Below, in pieces: positions 35,270 to 44,639 of a DNA stretch of 64,000 nt (within the stretch, counting starts at the first letter, position 1; each line of letters opens with the position of its first letter). Source of the stretch: an uncultured Fibrobacter sp. Lineage in GTDB: Bacteria > Fibrobacterota > Fibrobacteria > Fibrobacterales > Fibrobacteraceae. The stretch is taken from assembly GCA_934699585.1 (NCBI GenBank), contig CAKUWY010000004.1, positions 1 through 64,000 on the forward strand. The letters run 5' to 3'. The position numbers and the translations under genes are program-made. The notes under the pieces were generated by a model. That model saw only the letters and a program-made list of their open reading frames with translations. It was not told the DNA's origin and made no database searches.

Positions 35270-36721
35270 ATGATTCGTGCCGCCACATTGGAAAGGGTGC
35301 TCCTGCTCCTTTCGGACTTTCTCGCCCTGACAATTTGCTTTGTCCTGGCGTACTGGGTCCAGTTTCACAGTGGCTGGATTGTCGAGAAGTTCGACCCTTC
35401 CAAGACCCTGGATGCCTACTGGCATATAGGGTGTGTCCTGAATATTTGCTGGCTTTTCTGGTTTACCTTCACGGGGCTGTACCGCACATGGCTTTTGCAG
35501 TCTAGAACCTTGCAGGTCCTGCGGGTTCTGCGGGCTGTTGTCGTGGGCGTTGTCCTGATTATTGTCGGGCTGTTCGGCTCTGAGTTTATGGGCAAGGTGG
35601 CCGCCGGTGCTCCTCTGACTGGCAACTACATCTATGGTTCCCGCTTTACCTGGATTTTGGTCTATGGTGTCTTTGTATTGGTGCTGGTCGCTGCGTTCCG
35701 CATGGTGCTGTACCTTGGGCTGAGGTCGTTACTCCGTCGGGGCTATGGGGCCAACAAGGTGCTGGTCCTTGGCTGTACGGAATCCGGCAAGAATATTGCA
35801 GAAGCTTTGAAAAAAGCTCCTGAGGTTGGTCAGCAGGTGGTGGGGTTCGTGGATGAACGCTACCAGGTGATGGACCATCATTTTTGCGATGTTCCGGTTC
35901 TTGGCAAGTATTCGGATTTGCCCACATTGGTCAAGAAGTTTGGAATTTCGGGAATCATTATCGCCCACGACAGTTCTTCGCCGCAAGAAATCATGCGTGT
36001 GCTGGTATGGGTTTGCGAACTTCCCTTGCATATCTACATTGTGCCTGAGCTTTACCCTGCCGTCAATGGCCGGTTCAAGAGCAACCTGGTTCACGGGTTC
36101 GAACTGCAGGAACTTTTCCCCTTAGCCATGCCGCCCTGGCAGGTGCAGATCAAGAGATTCCTGGATATTGTTATTGGTGGAATTATCGGGCTTTGTTCCT
36201 TGCCGGTGTGCCTGTTGGCGGCCATCGCCATCAAACTGGATGACCACGGCCCCATTTTTTATTCCCAGGAACGCATCGGCCTGTACGGCAAGCCCTTTAC
36301 GGTTTACAAGTTCCGCACCATGCGGACGGATGCCGAAAAGTTCGGTGCCCAATGGGCCACCAAGAAAGACCCCCGCATTACCCGTGTGGGGCATTTCTTG
36401 CGCAAGACCCGCATTGATGAACTACCGCAGATTTTGTGCGTGCTGAAAGGCGACATGAGTATGGTGGGCCCCCGTCCGGAGCGTGCGGTTTTTATCGGCA
36501 AGCTCCGTGAGCAGATTCCCTTTTACATTGGACGCCTGAAGATGAAACCCGGTCTTACCGGCTGGGCCCAGGTGCGCCACCATTATGACAATAGTATTGA
36601 GGATGTTCAAATCAAGCTGCAGTACGATATGTATTATTACGAGAACATGAGCCTGCTTCTGGATTTTCAGATTCTCGTGCGGACGGTATATGTGGTACTG
36701 ACCGGAAAAGGAGCTCAGTAG
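35270..36721 (+). CDS. Polyprenyl glycosylphosphotransferase (exopolysaccharide initiation)
   Basis: 483 residues. Four or five N-terminal membrane segments, a CoA-binding-like Rossmann region (LVLGCTESGKNIAEAL), another membrane segment (FLDIVIGGIIGLCSLPVCLL), then the catalytic domain with GPIFYSQERIGLYGKPF, VYKFRTM, IDELPQIL and MSMVGPRPERA. WcaJ/WbaP-type layout. With the transferase at 32590 this gives two initiating transferases within 4 kb, but no glycosyltransferases lie near. Confidence 0.93.
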   Translation: MIRAATLERVLLLLSDFLALTICFVLAYWVQFHSGWIVEKFDPSKTLDAYWHIGCVLNICWLFWFTFTGLYRTWLLQSRTLQVLRVLRAVVVGVVLIIVGLFGSEFMGKVAAGAPLTGNYIYGSRFTWILVYGVFVLVLVAAFRMVLYLGLRSLLRRGYGANKVLVLGCTESGKNIAEALKKAPEVGQQVVGFVDERYQVMDHHFCDVPVLGKYSDLPTLVKKFGISGIIIAHDSSSPQEIMRVLVWVCELPLHIYIVPELYPAVNGRFKSNLVHGFELQELFPLAMPPWQVQIKRFLDIVIGGIIGLCSLPVCLLAAIAIKLDDHGPIFYSQERIGLYGKPFTVYKFRTMRTDAEKFGAQWATKKDPRITRVGHFLRKTRIDELPQILCVLKGDMSMVGPRPERAVFIGKLREQIPFYIGRLKMKPGLTGWAQVRHHYDNSIEDVQIKLQYDMYYYENMSLLLDFQILVRTVYVVLTGKGAQ

Positions 36722-36867
36722 AGTTATGGGGTCGCTCGTTACACTCGCTTTGAGTGATGAGGTCGGTCGCCTCCGGCTCCCTTTGAGCTTTTTATTTAAT
36801 AACCTCATACCTCAGAGGGGCATCGCCCCGACCTCATACCTCATACCCTAACCCCTAAGTTATAATT
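36722..36867. repeat. Intergenic repeat-word region before nadC
   Basis: GGTCGCTCGTTACACTCGCTTTGAG, CCTCATACCTCAGAGGGGCATCGCCCCGACCTCATACCTCATACCCTAACCCCTAAG: the same words as in other gaps, including a GGGGCATCGCCCC hairpin. Confidence 0.6.
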
Positions 36868-37731
36868 ATGTACGGCGACAATTCTACTCCAGTTTTTCCT
36901 ACCGAAGATGCTCTCACCATGATCCGTCTCGCTTTGGCCGAAGACGTGCGTACTGGCGATGTGACCAGCGAATGGACTATCCCCGCCGACCAGAGGCAGC
37001 ATGCCCGCCTGATAGCGAAAGAAGACGGCGTGTTGGCAGGACTCCCTGTGATTGAACTGGTGTTCCAGGAGCTGAAGGCAAGCGTGAAGGTGACGCTCCA
37101 CAAGAAAGACGGCGACGTGGTCAAAAAGGGCGACCTGATTGCCGAAATGGACGGCACCACCCACGAGCTGTTGACCGGTGAACGTACGCTACTGAACTTT
37201 ATCCAGCAACTTTCCGGCGTGGCCACGGTGGCCCACACCTTCCAGGAAGCCCTGAAGGGCGGCAAGACCAAGGTGCTGGACACCCGCAAGACGGTGCCCG
37301 GTTTTCGCACATTGCAAAAATACGCCGTGCGTGTAGGGGGAGGTTCCAACCACCGCATGGGACTTTTCGACATGGTGCTGGTGAAGGACAACCATATCGC
37401 CGCTGCTGGCGGAGTACTAGAGGCTCTTGAAGTGGTGAAGAAGAACAACAAGCAAGGCCTGATGGTGGAAATGGAAGTGGAAAATTTCGACCAGCTGCGG
37501 GCCTTGTTGAACAAGGGCGTAGACGTGATCATGCTGGACAACATGAGCAACGAGATGATGGCCGAGGCCCTGAAGATTATCAAGGAAAGCGGCGACAAGT
37601 GCTTGGTGGAAGGCTCTGGAAACATGACGCTGGAACGTGCGAAGGAAATCGCCACCCTTGGCCTTGACTATATTTCGGTTGGGGCGTTGACTCATAGCGT
37701 GAAAGCTCTAGACATCTCCATGCGGATATAG
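36868..37731 (+). CDS. nadC: Nicotinate-nucleotide pyrophosphorylase (carboxylating)
   Basis: 287 residues, the usual length. Converts quinolinate and PRPP to nicotinate mononucleotide in NAD synthesis. Motifs: LAEDVRTGDVTSEW, LNFIQQLSGVAT, LDTRKTVPGFR, YAVRVGGGSNHRMGL and VKDNHI; the C-terminal half has VDVIMLDNMSNE and VEGSGNM. nadA and nadB are not in view. Confidence 0.96.
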   Translation: MYGDNSTPVFPTEDALTMIRLALAEDVRTGDVTSEWTIPADQRQHARLIAKEDGVLAGLPVIELVFQELKASVKVTLHKKDGDVVKKGDLIAEMDGTTHELLTGERTLLNFIQQLSGVATVAHTFQEALKGGKTKVLDTRKTVPGFRTLQKYAVRVGGGSNHRMGLFDMVLVKDNHIAAAGGVLEALEVVKKNNKQGLMVEMEVENFDQLRALLNKGVDVIMLDNMSNEMMAEALKIIKESGDKCLVEGSGNMTLERAKEIATLGLDYISVGALTHSVKALDISMRI

Positions 37732-37746
37732 TCTCTATGTAGAAAA

Positions 37747-37774
37747 GGAGATGCCCGGTCAAGCCGGGCATGAC
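37747..37774. repeat. Dispersed stem-loop repeat
   Basis: GGAG, ATGCCCGG, loop TCAAG, CCGGGCAT, GAC. An 8-bp perfect stem between nadC and coaX, and the same flanks as the other copies in this window. Confidence 0.75.
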
Positions 37775-37784
37775 AAGTGGTTAA

Positions 37785-38606
37785 ATGAAGAATTTGAAAA
37801 AGACGGATACGTTCTCGTTTGTGGTGGATGTGGGCAACTCCCACACGGTTCTTGGTATTTTCAAGGGCGACAAGGTGGTGGACCACTGGAGGCTCACCAC
37901 CCGTAAGGAAACCACCAGCGACGAGGTGATGAACCGCATTGGCGGCCTTGTCCGTTTTTCCGAAATCAAACCTTCCACCATTACCCACGTGGGGCTTTCG
38001 ACGGTAGTGCCTGCCCATGAACGCCCGTGGATCAAGGCCCTGCAGACGCTGTTAAAGCGGCCTGTGCAGGTGGTGAGTTCCGACAACTGCCTGGGTTGCC
38101 CTATCGCCTACCCGAACCCGGCTTCGCTAGGTTCCGACCGTCTTTGCAATATCATCGCTCTCCGGGACCGTGGCTACAAGGATGCCATCGTGGTGGACAT
38201 GGGAACGGCCACTACTTTTGACGTGATGAAGGATGGCGGCTTTGCTGGGGGTATCATTATTCCCGGTATCAGTGCCAGCCTGGACGTTTTGACCGAGAAG
38301 GCGGCACGCCTGTTGCCGGTGAGCATCGAATGGCCGGAGCATGTGATTGCCAACAACACCGACGACGCCATTCGCGCGGGTCTCTTGTACGGGTTCATGG
38401 CGGAGCTTGAAACCCTGGTGGCCAAAATCAAGGCCGAGATGGGCAAGAAGAAAGTCCCCGTGTTTGCCACGGGAGGCTGGGGCCGCATGGTCATGGGACA
38501 CAGCAAGGTGATTGATACTTATGACCCCTACCTGACCCTGAACGGTGTGCGCCTGGTGGCCCTGCACGGTAACGGTGCTGCCGATATCGAGGGCGAAGAA
38601 GAATAG
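37785..38606 (+). CDS. coaX: Type III pantothenate kinase
   Basis: 273 residues. ASKHA-type phosphate motifs DVGNSHTVLGIF and DMGTATTFDV, plus GGIIIPGISASLDVL and ATGGWGRM. Phosphorylates pantothenate, the first step to coenzyme A. Starts 53 bases after nadC, and the two cofactor genes are probably co-transcribed. Confidence 0.95.
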   Translation: MKNLKKTDTFSFVVDVGNSHTVLGIFKGDKVVDHWRLTTRKETTSDEVMNRIGGLVRFSEIKPSTITHVGLSTVVPAHERPWIKALQTLLKRPVQVVSSDNCLGCPIAYPNPASLGSDRLCNIIALRDRGYKDAIVVDMGTATTFDVMKDGGFAGGIIIPGISASLDVLTEKAARLLPVSIEWPEHVIANNTDDAIRAGLLYGFMAELETLVAKIKAEMGKKKVPVFATGGWGRMVMGHSKVIDTYDPYLTLNGVRLVALHGNGAADIEGEEE

Positions 38607-38629
38607 GGAAATAATCTGAAAACAGGAAA

Positions 38630-38662
38630 GGCCCCGGCAGGAGCGTGCCGGGGTCTTATTGC
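38630..38662 (+). terminator. Terminator after coaX
   Basis: GGCCCCGGCA and TGCCGGGGTC arms around GGAGCG, then TTATT. The T-run is modest. Confidence 0.7.
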
Positions 38663-38690
38663 GTATCAAAGGAGCAAATACGCAAAAGAG

Positions 38691-39281
38691 TTAGGGCTCG
38701 TGAGGGGGTTCGCCATGATGTTCATGGTCGCCATGTGGCCCCTTGTGAGGTCCTTTGTGGTGTCCGTGTTTCTTGAACATCTCTTTTTGGAACTGTTGGA
38801 ATCTTTCTTGCTGCTCCTTGGTGAGGATCTTGTTCAGGCTGCTGACCCCTTCAATGCGGTTGTTGAGGAGAGCCTCTTGTGCGGCAAGGATCTTGCTCTT
38901 GGCTTCTGCAATCTTGGCTTCGTTGCCACCGTCCAGAGCTTCCTTCAGTTCTTTTTCAGCCTCCATTTTTTGCTTGCGCAGTTCCTTGAAGGCTTGTTCC
39001 ATGGTTTCGCGGTTCTTGTCCATGGCCGCTTTTTGTTCAGGGGTCAGCTGAAGCATGGAATCCAAGAAGGCAGGGTCCGGCCCCCTTTTGTGGAAGTCTT
39101 TACCACCGAAGTCCTTGCGGGCCATTTCTCCCTGGGTAGATGGTGGTAGCGGCATCATTTTTTCACAGGAAGCCTTGGGACAGATTCCTGGGTTGTGACA
39201 ACATAGGGATCCCAAGAAGAACCCTACGGAGCAAGCCAGCACGATAAGGCTTGCAACAAAGATTTTTACGGAGCCGTTCAT
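38691..39281 (-). CDS. LTxxQ-type periplasmic protein with His-rich tail
   Basis: 196 residues. An N-terminal anchor or signal (FVASLIVLACSVGFFLGSLCCHN) precedes helical sequence with LQLTPEQKAAM and LTKEQQERF, the paired motifs of Spy/CpxP/CnrX-type proteins. The tail holds many HGHHKGPHKGPHGDHEHH histidines, suited to bind Ni, Co, Zn or Cu. Last gene of an operon with an ECF sigma factor and a small membrane protein, so a metal-sensing role as in CnrX is inferred. Confidence 0.8.
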   Translation of the reverse strand: MNGSVKIFVASLIVLACSVGFFLGSLCCHNPGICPKASCEKMMPLPPSTQGEMARKDFGGKDFHKRGPDPAFLDSMLQLTPEQKAAMDKNRETMEQAFKELRKQKMEAEKELKEALDGGNEAKIAEAKSKILAAQEALLNNRIEGVSSLNKILTKEQQERFQQFQKEMFKKHGHHKGPHKGPHGDHEHHGEPPHEP

Positions 39282-39637
39282 TATTTGTCCTCCTTGAGTA
39301 GGTAGGTGAGGGATTGTGAGTTGTCTAAAGTTTCCAGTTCGTCGCTTTCGGTTTCACCGAGTTCGCCGTACCAGGAATACAGTCCCGAAGAAGAATCTTG
39401 CTGGGTGCTTGCGACTTGCTGTGTAGAAATGGCGCTTGTTTCGATGGCGTCAACAGATGAAAGCAACAGGCTGAACGCCACCAGCGCAAAACTTGCGGCT
39501 AGCGGGATGGCGGAATAGATTCTGAAGCGGAGGACTTTTGCCTTTTCGGCAATGTTTAGGCGCTTGCAGACCTTGTCCCAGGAATCTTCCCTAGGCGTAA
39601 TCCGTTCCATTTTGGAAAAGTCGATGGAATCACGCAT
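39281..39637 (-). CDS. Small membrane protein, putative anti-sigma factor
   Basis: 118 residues: a soluble N-terminal 40 residues, one membrane segment (IPLAASFALVAFSLLLSS) and a Ser/Gln-rich outer part. It starts inside the stop of the ECF sigma gene (8-base overlap) and ends at the start of the LTxxQ gene. Position and topology fit an anti-sigma factor; no zinc-finger (ZAS) motif is present. Confidence 0.65.
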   Translation of the reverse strand: MRDSIDFSKMERITPREDSWDKVCKRLNIAEKAKVLRFRIYSAIPLAASFALVAFSLLLSSVDAIETSAISTQQVASTQQDSSSGLYSWYGELGETESDELETLDNSQSLTYLLKEDK

Positions 39638-40172
39638 TTTTCTGTTTCCTTGTCAAAAAGTCCTTTACAAAGTGCCTCGCCCTGCTGAGCCTCGCCTTGA
39701 TGGTTCCGTCGGGCATGCGGTAAATCTCCGTCAAATCCTTGATGTCTAGCCCCTCGGCGTCCTTGAGCCAGAGCATGCTCCGGGTTTCGGCGGGCAGCTG
39801 GTTTAGCCCAAGGGTTAAAAGCTCTGTATCGAACTCCTGTTCCTTTTCTTCTGTGCCCAGGGCGCTTTCGACGATAGTGTCCCAGTTTTCTTCTTCTAGT
39901 TCGGCATGCCTACGCTTTGCCCGGAGTTTCATGAGGCAGGCGTTGACGGTGAGCCTGTAGAGCCAGGTGCCGAGATTGCTCTCGCCACGGAACTTCTGAA
40001 CGGATCTGGGCACCTGGACAAAGACATCCATCAGTATGTCTTCGGCCTGGTCCCGGTCCTTGAGCATCCGGAAGGCGAGATTCAGCACATGGCCGCTATG
40101 TTCTTGCCAGAGCATGGCAAGAGCTTCGCGGCTGCCGCTTTTCAAGCCGTTCAGGACACCTCTTTCGTTCAT
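39630..40172 (-). CDS. ECF-family RNA polymerase sigma factor
   Basis: 180 residues from the ATG at 40172 (MNERGVLNGLKSG). A TTG start at 40211 is possible but less likely. Region 2 is LWQEHSGHVLNLAFRMLKDRDQAEDILMDVF; region 4 has LPAETRSMLWLKDAEGLDIKDLTEIYRMPDGTIKARLSRAR. First gene of a three-gene operon with an anti-sigma-like and a periplasmic LTxxQ protein. Confidence 0.93.
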   Translation of the reverse strand: MNERGVLNGLKSGSREALAMLWQEHSGHVLNLAFRMLKDRDQAEDILMDVFVQVPRSVQKFRGESNLGTWLYRLTVNACLMKLRAKRRHAELEEENWDTIVESALGTEEKEQEFDTELLTLGLNQLPAETRSMLWLKDAEGLDIKDLTEIYRMPDGTIKARLSRARHFVKDFLTRKQKNA

Positions 40173-40270
40173 TCTGCTATTTGGGTGTGCGTGGGTGGAG
40201 GATGGTTGCAAAAAAATATAAATTTTGCGAAAAAATCAAAAAGCACCTAAAGTAATCTACTGGAGCCAAT

Positions 40271-41443
40271 ATGAAGGGACTGGATGTGGCCCGTTGGGCC
40301 GTTCTCGGCATGTTACTTTTTTTGTTAGACTCCTGTTCTAACTCGGATTCCTCTACCAGCGTGTCGGAGGATTGCTGCAAGGATCCTTTTGCCATAGAGA
40401 ACCTGACTCTCCGGGAAAAGGTGGGCCAGATGTTTTTGGTGCGGCCGGAGGCCCTGGACACGAGCATCCACTGGAAAAGTTATACGGAGCTCCCGGATTA
40501 CAGCTTGCAGGAGGTAAACCGGACCATGCTTGCGGTAAACGAGGATTACCCCATCGGCGGCATGATTCTCTTTGCCCACAATATAAAGGACAAGTCCCAG
40601 CTGGCCACTTTTATCGAAGATATCCGGAAACTGAAGGGCTTGCCCCTGCTGGCCATTGACGAGGAAGGCGGTCGGGTGGCCCGCATTGCCAACAACGGAA
40701 CGTTCGATGTTCCCAAGTACGAAAGCATGGCCGCCGTTGCCGAGGCCGGGGACCCAAGCGAGGTCTATAAGATGGCCTTTACCATCGGTTCCTATGTTCG
40801 GGAGTACGGCTTTGATATTGACTTTGCGCCGGTGGCCGACGTGAACACCAATCCGGAAAACATCGTGATTGGCCCCCGTGCGTTTTCGGATACCCCGGAA
40901 GTGGTGGCCGACATGGTGCAGGCCTATTTGCAGGGGCTTGACTCTGCAAAGGTGGTGGGGACCCTTAAGCATTTCCCGGGCCACGGCGACGTGAAGGCGG
41001 ATACCCACACGGGTTACGTGGCTACCCAGAAGACCTGGGAGGAAATGAAGACCTGCGAGATGGTTCCTTTCAAGGCGGGAATCGATGCCGGAGCCCAGAT
41101 GATTATGACGGCTCACATCGCCGCCCCGAAGGTGACGGGAAACAACTTGCCTTCCACCCTTTCGCCGGTGATTTTGCAGGAGAAATTGCGGGGTGAACTG
41201 GGCTTCAAGGGCATCATCGTGGCCGACGCCATGGACATGGGTGCCATCGTGCAGGAATTTGGCGTAGAAGAATCCGCCGTGAAGGCGATTCAGGCGGGAA
41301 TCGACATTGTGCTTTGTCCTCTTGACTTTGTAAAGGCTTTTGATGCCGTGATGGCAGCGGTAGAAAAGGGCGAAATCAAGGAATCCCGCATAGACGAAAG
41401 CGTGCGTCGGATTCTGGAACTGAAAAAGAGCATCAAGAGATAG
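40271..41443 (+). CDS. GH3 beta-N-acetylhexosaminidase-like lipoprotein
   Basis: 390 residues, lipobox LFLLDSCS. Glycoside hydrolase family 3, NagZ-like single-domain form: LLAIDEEGGRVAR, GTLKHFPGHGDVKADTH (substrate and His motif) and IVADAMDMGAI with the nucleophile Asp. NagZ is normally cytoplasmic and removes GlcNAc from muropeptides; this lipid-anchored form would act in the envelope. It starts after a TGGAG ribosome site, divergent from the ECF operon. Confidence 0.92.
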   Translation: MKGLDVARWAVLGMLLFLLDSCSNSDSSTSVSEDCCKDPFAIENLTLREKVGQMFLVRPEALDTSIHWKSYTELPDYSLQEVNRTMLAVNEDYPIGGMILFAHNIKDKSQLATFIEDIRKLKGLPLLAIDEEGGRVARIANNGTFDVPKYESMAAVAEAGDPSEVYKMAFTIGSYVREYGFDIDFAPVADVNTNPENIVIGPRAFSDTPEVVADMVQAYLQGLDSAKVVGTLKHFPGHGDVKADTHTGYVATQKTWEEMKTCEMVPFKAGIDAGAQMIMTAHIAAPKVTGNNLPSTLSPVILQEKLRGELGFKGIIVADAMDMGAIVQEFGVEESAVKAIQAGIDIVLCPLDFVKAFDAVMAAVEKGEIKESRIDESVRRILELKKSIKR

Positions 41444-41445
41444 GC

Positions 41446-43260
41446 ATGCCCATTCTTTCTGCAAAGAACCTGCTTTTGCGCATCGGGGCGAATGCCCCCT
41501 TGCTGAACAACGTGTGCTTTGATATCGAGGCCGGAGACCGGATTTGCCTGGTGGGGCGAAACGGTTGCGGCAAGAGTACCTTGCTGAAGGTGCTTACAGA
41601 TGAAATGGAGGTGCAGTCCGGCGAGGTCATCAAGAAGTCCGGCTTGCGGATTTCCCGCATGATCCAGGAGATTCCCGCCCATATGGAGGGAACCGTGCGG
41701 AACGTGGTGATGGGAGGTATATCCTCCGAGGGCCTGCACAATGCCCATGCCGAGGCGGTCCTCGGCAAGACGGGCATTGATGCCGACGCTTTGTTCGACA
41801 GCCTTTCCGGCGGGCAAAAGCGTCGCGTGCTCTTTGCACGGGCCCTCGCGGAGGACCCGGACCTGCTTTTGCTGGACGAACCTACCAACCATCTGGACAT
41901 TCCCGCCATACAGTGGCTGGAGGGAATCGTCACCCGCTTGAACTGTGCCGTTCTCTTTGTGAGTCACGACCGGGCTTTTGTCCGGAGGGTGGCTTCCCGG
42001 ATTTTTGACCTGGACCGTGGCCGCGTGCGCTGCTGGGATTTCCCTTACGACAAGTTCGTGCAGTTTAGGGACCAGGCTTTGGCCGAAGAGGAAAAGGCCA
42101 ACGCCCTTTTTGACAAGAAACTGGCCGAAGAAGAAGTCTGGATCCGTAAGGGAATCCAGGCCCGCCGCACCAGGAACGAGGGCCGGGTCCGCGCCCTCAT
42201 CAAGATGCGCGAGGAACGGGCGGCCCGGCGCTCCCGGGTAGGGAACGTGAACATGCAGATTACCGAGGCGGAAAAGTCCGGCCGCCTGGTGGCGCGCCTT
42301 ACCGACGTGAACTATTCCTACGATGGCTCGCCCCTGATCAGTAACCTCACCACGGAAATTTTCCGTGGAGACCGCATAGGAATCGTGGGGCCTAACGGTT
42401 CGGGAAAGACCACACTCTTGCGGTTGATTTTGGGAGAGCTTGCTCCGGAAAGCGGGACAGTCCGGCTGGGGACGAACCTGCAGGTGGCCTACTTTGACCA
42501 GATGCGGACCAGGCTTCGGGAAGACAAGTCCCTGGTGGAAAACATCGGCGACGGTCAGGCCTACATTACGCTGAACGGCGTGAAGCGCCATGTGCTGAGT
42601 TACCTGCAGGACTTTCTGTTTTCGGCAGACAGGGCCCGTGGCCCTATCAGTGCACTTTCGGGTGGCGAGCGGAATCGTCTGCTGTTGGCCTGCCTCTTTA
42701 GCCACCCCAGCAATGTGCTGGTGCTGGACGAACCTACCAACGATTTGGACATGGAAACTCTGGACCTGCTGGCAGATTTGATTGCGGATTACAAGGGAAC
42801 GGTTTTGACAGTAAGTCACGACCGGGCGTTCTTGGATTCGGTGGCTACGGAGATTCTGGCCATCGAAGAAAACGGGAATGTCTTTGAAGCGGTGGGCGGT
42901 TACAGCGATTACGAGGCGAACCGGAAGGCTCGCGAAAAGGAAGCCGCCTGCGCAGCCCGTGCCATGGCCGAAAGGGAACAGGCTCGAGGCCAGCAGGGCT
43001 CCGTCGCTGCGAGAGCTACCCCTGCCGAGGCGCCAAAAAAGAAAAAGCGCAGTTACAACGAGGAGCGGGAATTCGCAGCCCTGCCCGAAAAAATCGAGAC
43101 CCTGGAAGCGGAAATCGCCCGGCGCCAGACGGAACTTTCGAAGCCCGAAGTTTATACCAATGCGGCCCGGATTGTGGAACTGCAGGGGGAGATTGCGGAA
43201 AGAGAAAAGGCCCTGGAGAGGGCCTATGAACGATTTGAAGAGCTGGACGCGCTAGGTTGA
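41446..43260 (+). CDS. ABC-F family ATPase (Uup-like)
   Basis: 604 residues. Two ATP-binding domains: Walker A GRNGCGKST and GPNGSGKTT, signatures LSGGQKRRV and LSGGERNRL, Walker B LLLLDEPTNHLD and VLVLDEPTNDLD. No membrane domain. A C-terminal coiled coil (IETLEAEIARRQTEL...) as in Uup. ABC-F proteins act on ribosomes or DNA intermediates. Begins two bases after the GH3 stop. Confidence 0.94.
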   Translation: MPILSAKNLLLRIGANAPLLNNVCFDIEAGDRICLVGRNGCGKSTLLKVLTDEMEVQSGEVIKKSGLRISRMIQEIPAHMEGTVRNVVMGGISSEGLHNAHAEAVLGKTGIDADALFDSLSGGQKRRVLFARALAEDPDLLLLDEPTNHLDIPAIQWLEGIVTRLNCAVLFVSHDRAFVRRVASRIFDLDRGRVRCWDFPYDKFVQFRDQALAEEEKANALFDKKLAEEEVWIRKGIQARRTRNEGRVRALIKMREERAARRSRVGNVNMQITEAEKSGRLVARLTDVNYSYDGSPLISNLTTEIFRGDRIGIVGPNGSGKTTLLRLILGELAPESGTVRLGTNLQVAYFDQMRTRLREDKSLVENIGDGQAYITLNGVKRHVLSYLQDFLFSADRARGPISALSGGERNRLLLACLFSHPSNVLVLDEPTNDLDMETLDLLADLIADYKGTVLTVSHDRAFLDSVATEILAIEENGNVFEAVGGYSDYEANRKAREKEAACAARAMAEREQARGQQGSVAARATPAEAPKKKKRSYNEEREFAALPEKIETLEAEIARRQTELSKPEVYTNAARIVELQGEIAEREKALERAYERFEELDALG

Positions 43261-43287
43261 GGAGATCCCCGCCTGCGCGGGGATGAC
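43261..43287. repeat. Dispersed stem-loop repeat
   Basis: GGAG, ATCCCCGC, loop CTGC, GCGGGGAT, GAC, between two convergent genes; may double as a weak terminator, though no T-run follows. Confidence 0.75.
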
Positions 43288-43295
43288 AACTCGGC

Positions 43296-44468
43296 CTATT
43301 TGACCAGAGCTTCTGTATCCAGCGCGATGAGCAACTCTTCGTTGGTGGCGACCACCATGGCGGTGGGGGTGCCGTCCTTACTGATGATGTGGCCGGATTC
43401 CTTGCCGTTCTTTTCGTTGCGGGCTTCGTCAATCTGGTAGCCGAGAATCTTGAGGTTGTCCATGGCCATCTTGCGGACAAGCTTGCTGTTCTCGCCGATA
43501 CCGCCGGTGAACACCAGCGCGTCGATGCGGGGGAGAGCCATAGCGATGCCGCCGATTTCGCGGGTGAGCCTGTAGGCGAAGGTTTCGAGGGCAATCTGTG
43601 CGCCCACATGGCCTTCGCTTGCGGCCTGCGTCAAAGTGCGCATGTCGTTAGAAAGTCCGGAGAGGCCGAGGAGGCCCGATTCCTTGTTTACGAGCTTGTC
43701 AAGGCGGTCGATATCGTAACCGTACTTCTTGCTGATGAAGAAGAGCACTGCCGGGTCGATGCTTCCGGAGCGGGTGCCCATGATGAGGCCTTCCAGCGGG
43801 GTGAAGCCCATGGTGGTGTCGGCGCACTTGCCGTTCAGAATGGCGGAGCAGCTGGAACCGTTACCGAGGTGAGCGGTAATGAAGCAGCAGTCTTCCGGCT
43901 TTTTGCCGAGAATCTTGGCGGCTTCGCCGGTCACGAAGCGGTGGCTTGTACCGTGTGCGCCGTAGCGGCGGATCTTGTCTTCTTCGTAGAACTTGTAGGG
44001 AATGCCGTAGAGGTAGGCCTTGCGGGGCATGGTCTGGTGGAAGGCGGTGTCGAACACGGCGACCTGCGGGAGGCCCGGGAAGAACTTGGTGGCGCATTCC
44101 ATACCGGTGGCGTGTGCGGGTTCGTGGAGCGGGGCGAACAGCGTGATGCTGCGGATATAGTCGATGACTTCTTGCGTTACCTTCTCGCTCTTGACGTACT
44201 TGCCGCCGTGCACCACGCGGTGGCCGATGGCTTCGATGGTGTCGGTGAGCTTCTGTTCGGCGAGGAACTTCTGCACTTCGGCGACGGCTTCGGCGTGGGT
44301 GGGGCAGTCGAAATTGAAGTCGATGTTTCCGACCGGGCCCTTGGCCTTTACGTGGCCATTTACGCCGATATTTTCGACGAGGCCGCTAGAGATGGACTGC
44401 TTGGTCTGGGTGTCGATGACGGCGAACTTGACCGAGGAGCTGCCGCAATTAAGAACGAGTACGCGCAT
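43296..44468 (-). CDS. ackA: Acetate kinase
   Basis: 390 residues, standard length. NCGSSSVKFAVID at the N-terminus, the HGTSHRFV loop, AHLGNGSS phosphate motif, MGFTPLEGLIMGTRSG and FTGGIGENS. Converts acetyl phosphate and ADP to acetate and ATP, fitting acetate production downstream of pyruvate formate-lyase (pflB, 62043). No pta gene is adjacent. Confidence 0.97.
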   Translation of the reverse strand: MRVLVLNCGSSSVKFAVIDTQTKQSISSGLVENIGVNGHVKAKGPVGNIDFNFDCPTHAEAVAEVQKFLAEQKLTDTIEAIGHRVVHGGKYVKSEKVTQEVIDYIRSITLFAPLHEPAHATGMECATKFFPGLPQVAVFDTAFHQTMPRKAYLYGIPYKFYEEDKIRRYGAHGTSHRFVTGEAAKILGKKPEDCCFITAHLGNGSSCSAILNGKCADTTMGFTPLEGLIMGTRSGSIDPAVLFFISKKYGYDIDRLDKLVNKESGLLGLSGLSNDMRTLTQAASEGHVGAQIALETFAYRLTREIGGIAMALPRIDALVFTGGIGENSKLVRKMAMDNLKILGYQIDEARNEKNGKESGHIISKDGTPTAMVVATNEELLIALDTEALVK

Positions 44469-44639
44469 AGTTACTTAGGGGTTAGGATTTAGGGCCTAGG
44501 GGCTAGGGCCGTCATCCTGAGCGGAGTCCGTAGGACGAAGTCGAAGAATCTAGACCGGATATTTTAATTAGCATTAGGAATAATAGCATTTTGGTTTGGT
44601 GTTGGCTTTTGGGGTACGAAAAAAACTAAATTCAAGGCG
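44469..44639. other. Intergenic region with repeat words
   Basis: TTAGGGGTTAGGATTTAGGGCCTAGGGGCTAGGG followed by GTCATCCTGAGCGGAGTCCGTAGGACGAAGTCGAAGAATCTAGA (44513-44555), related to the repeat found inside the cassette E Rhs gene. No gene seen. Confidence 0.6.
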
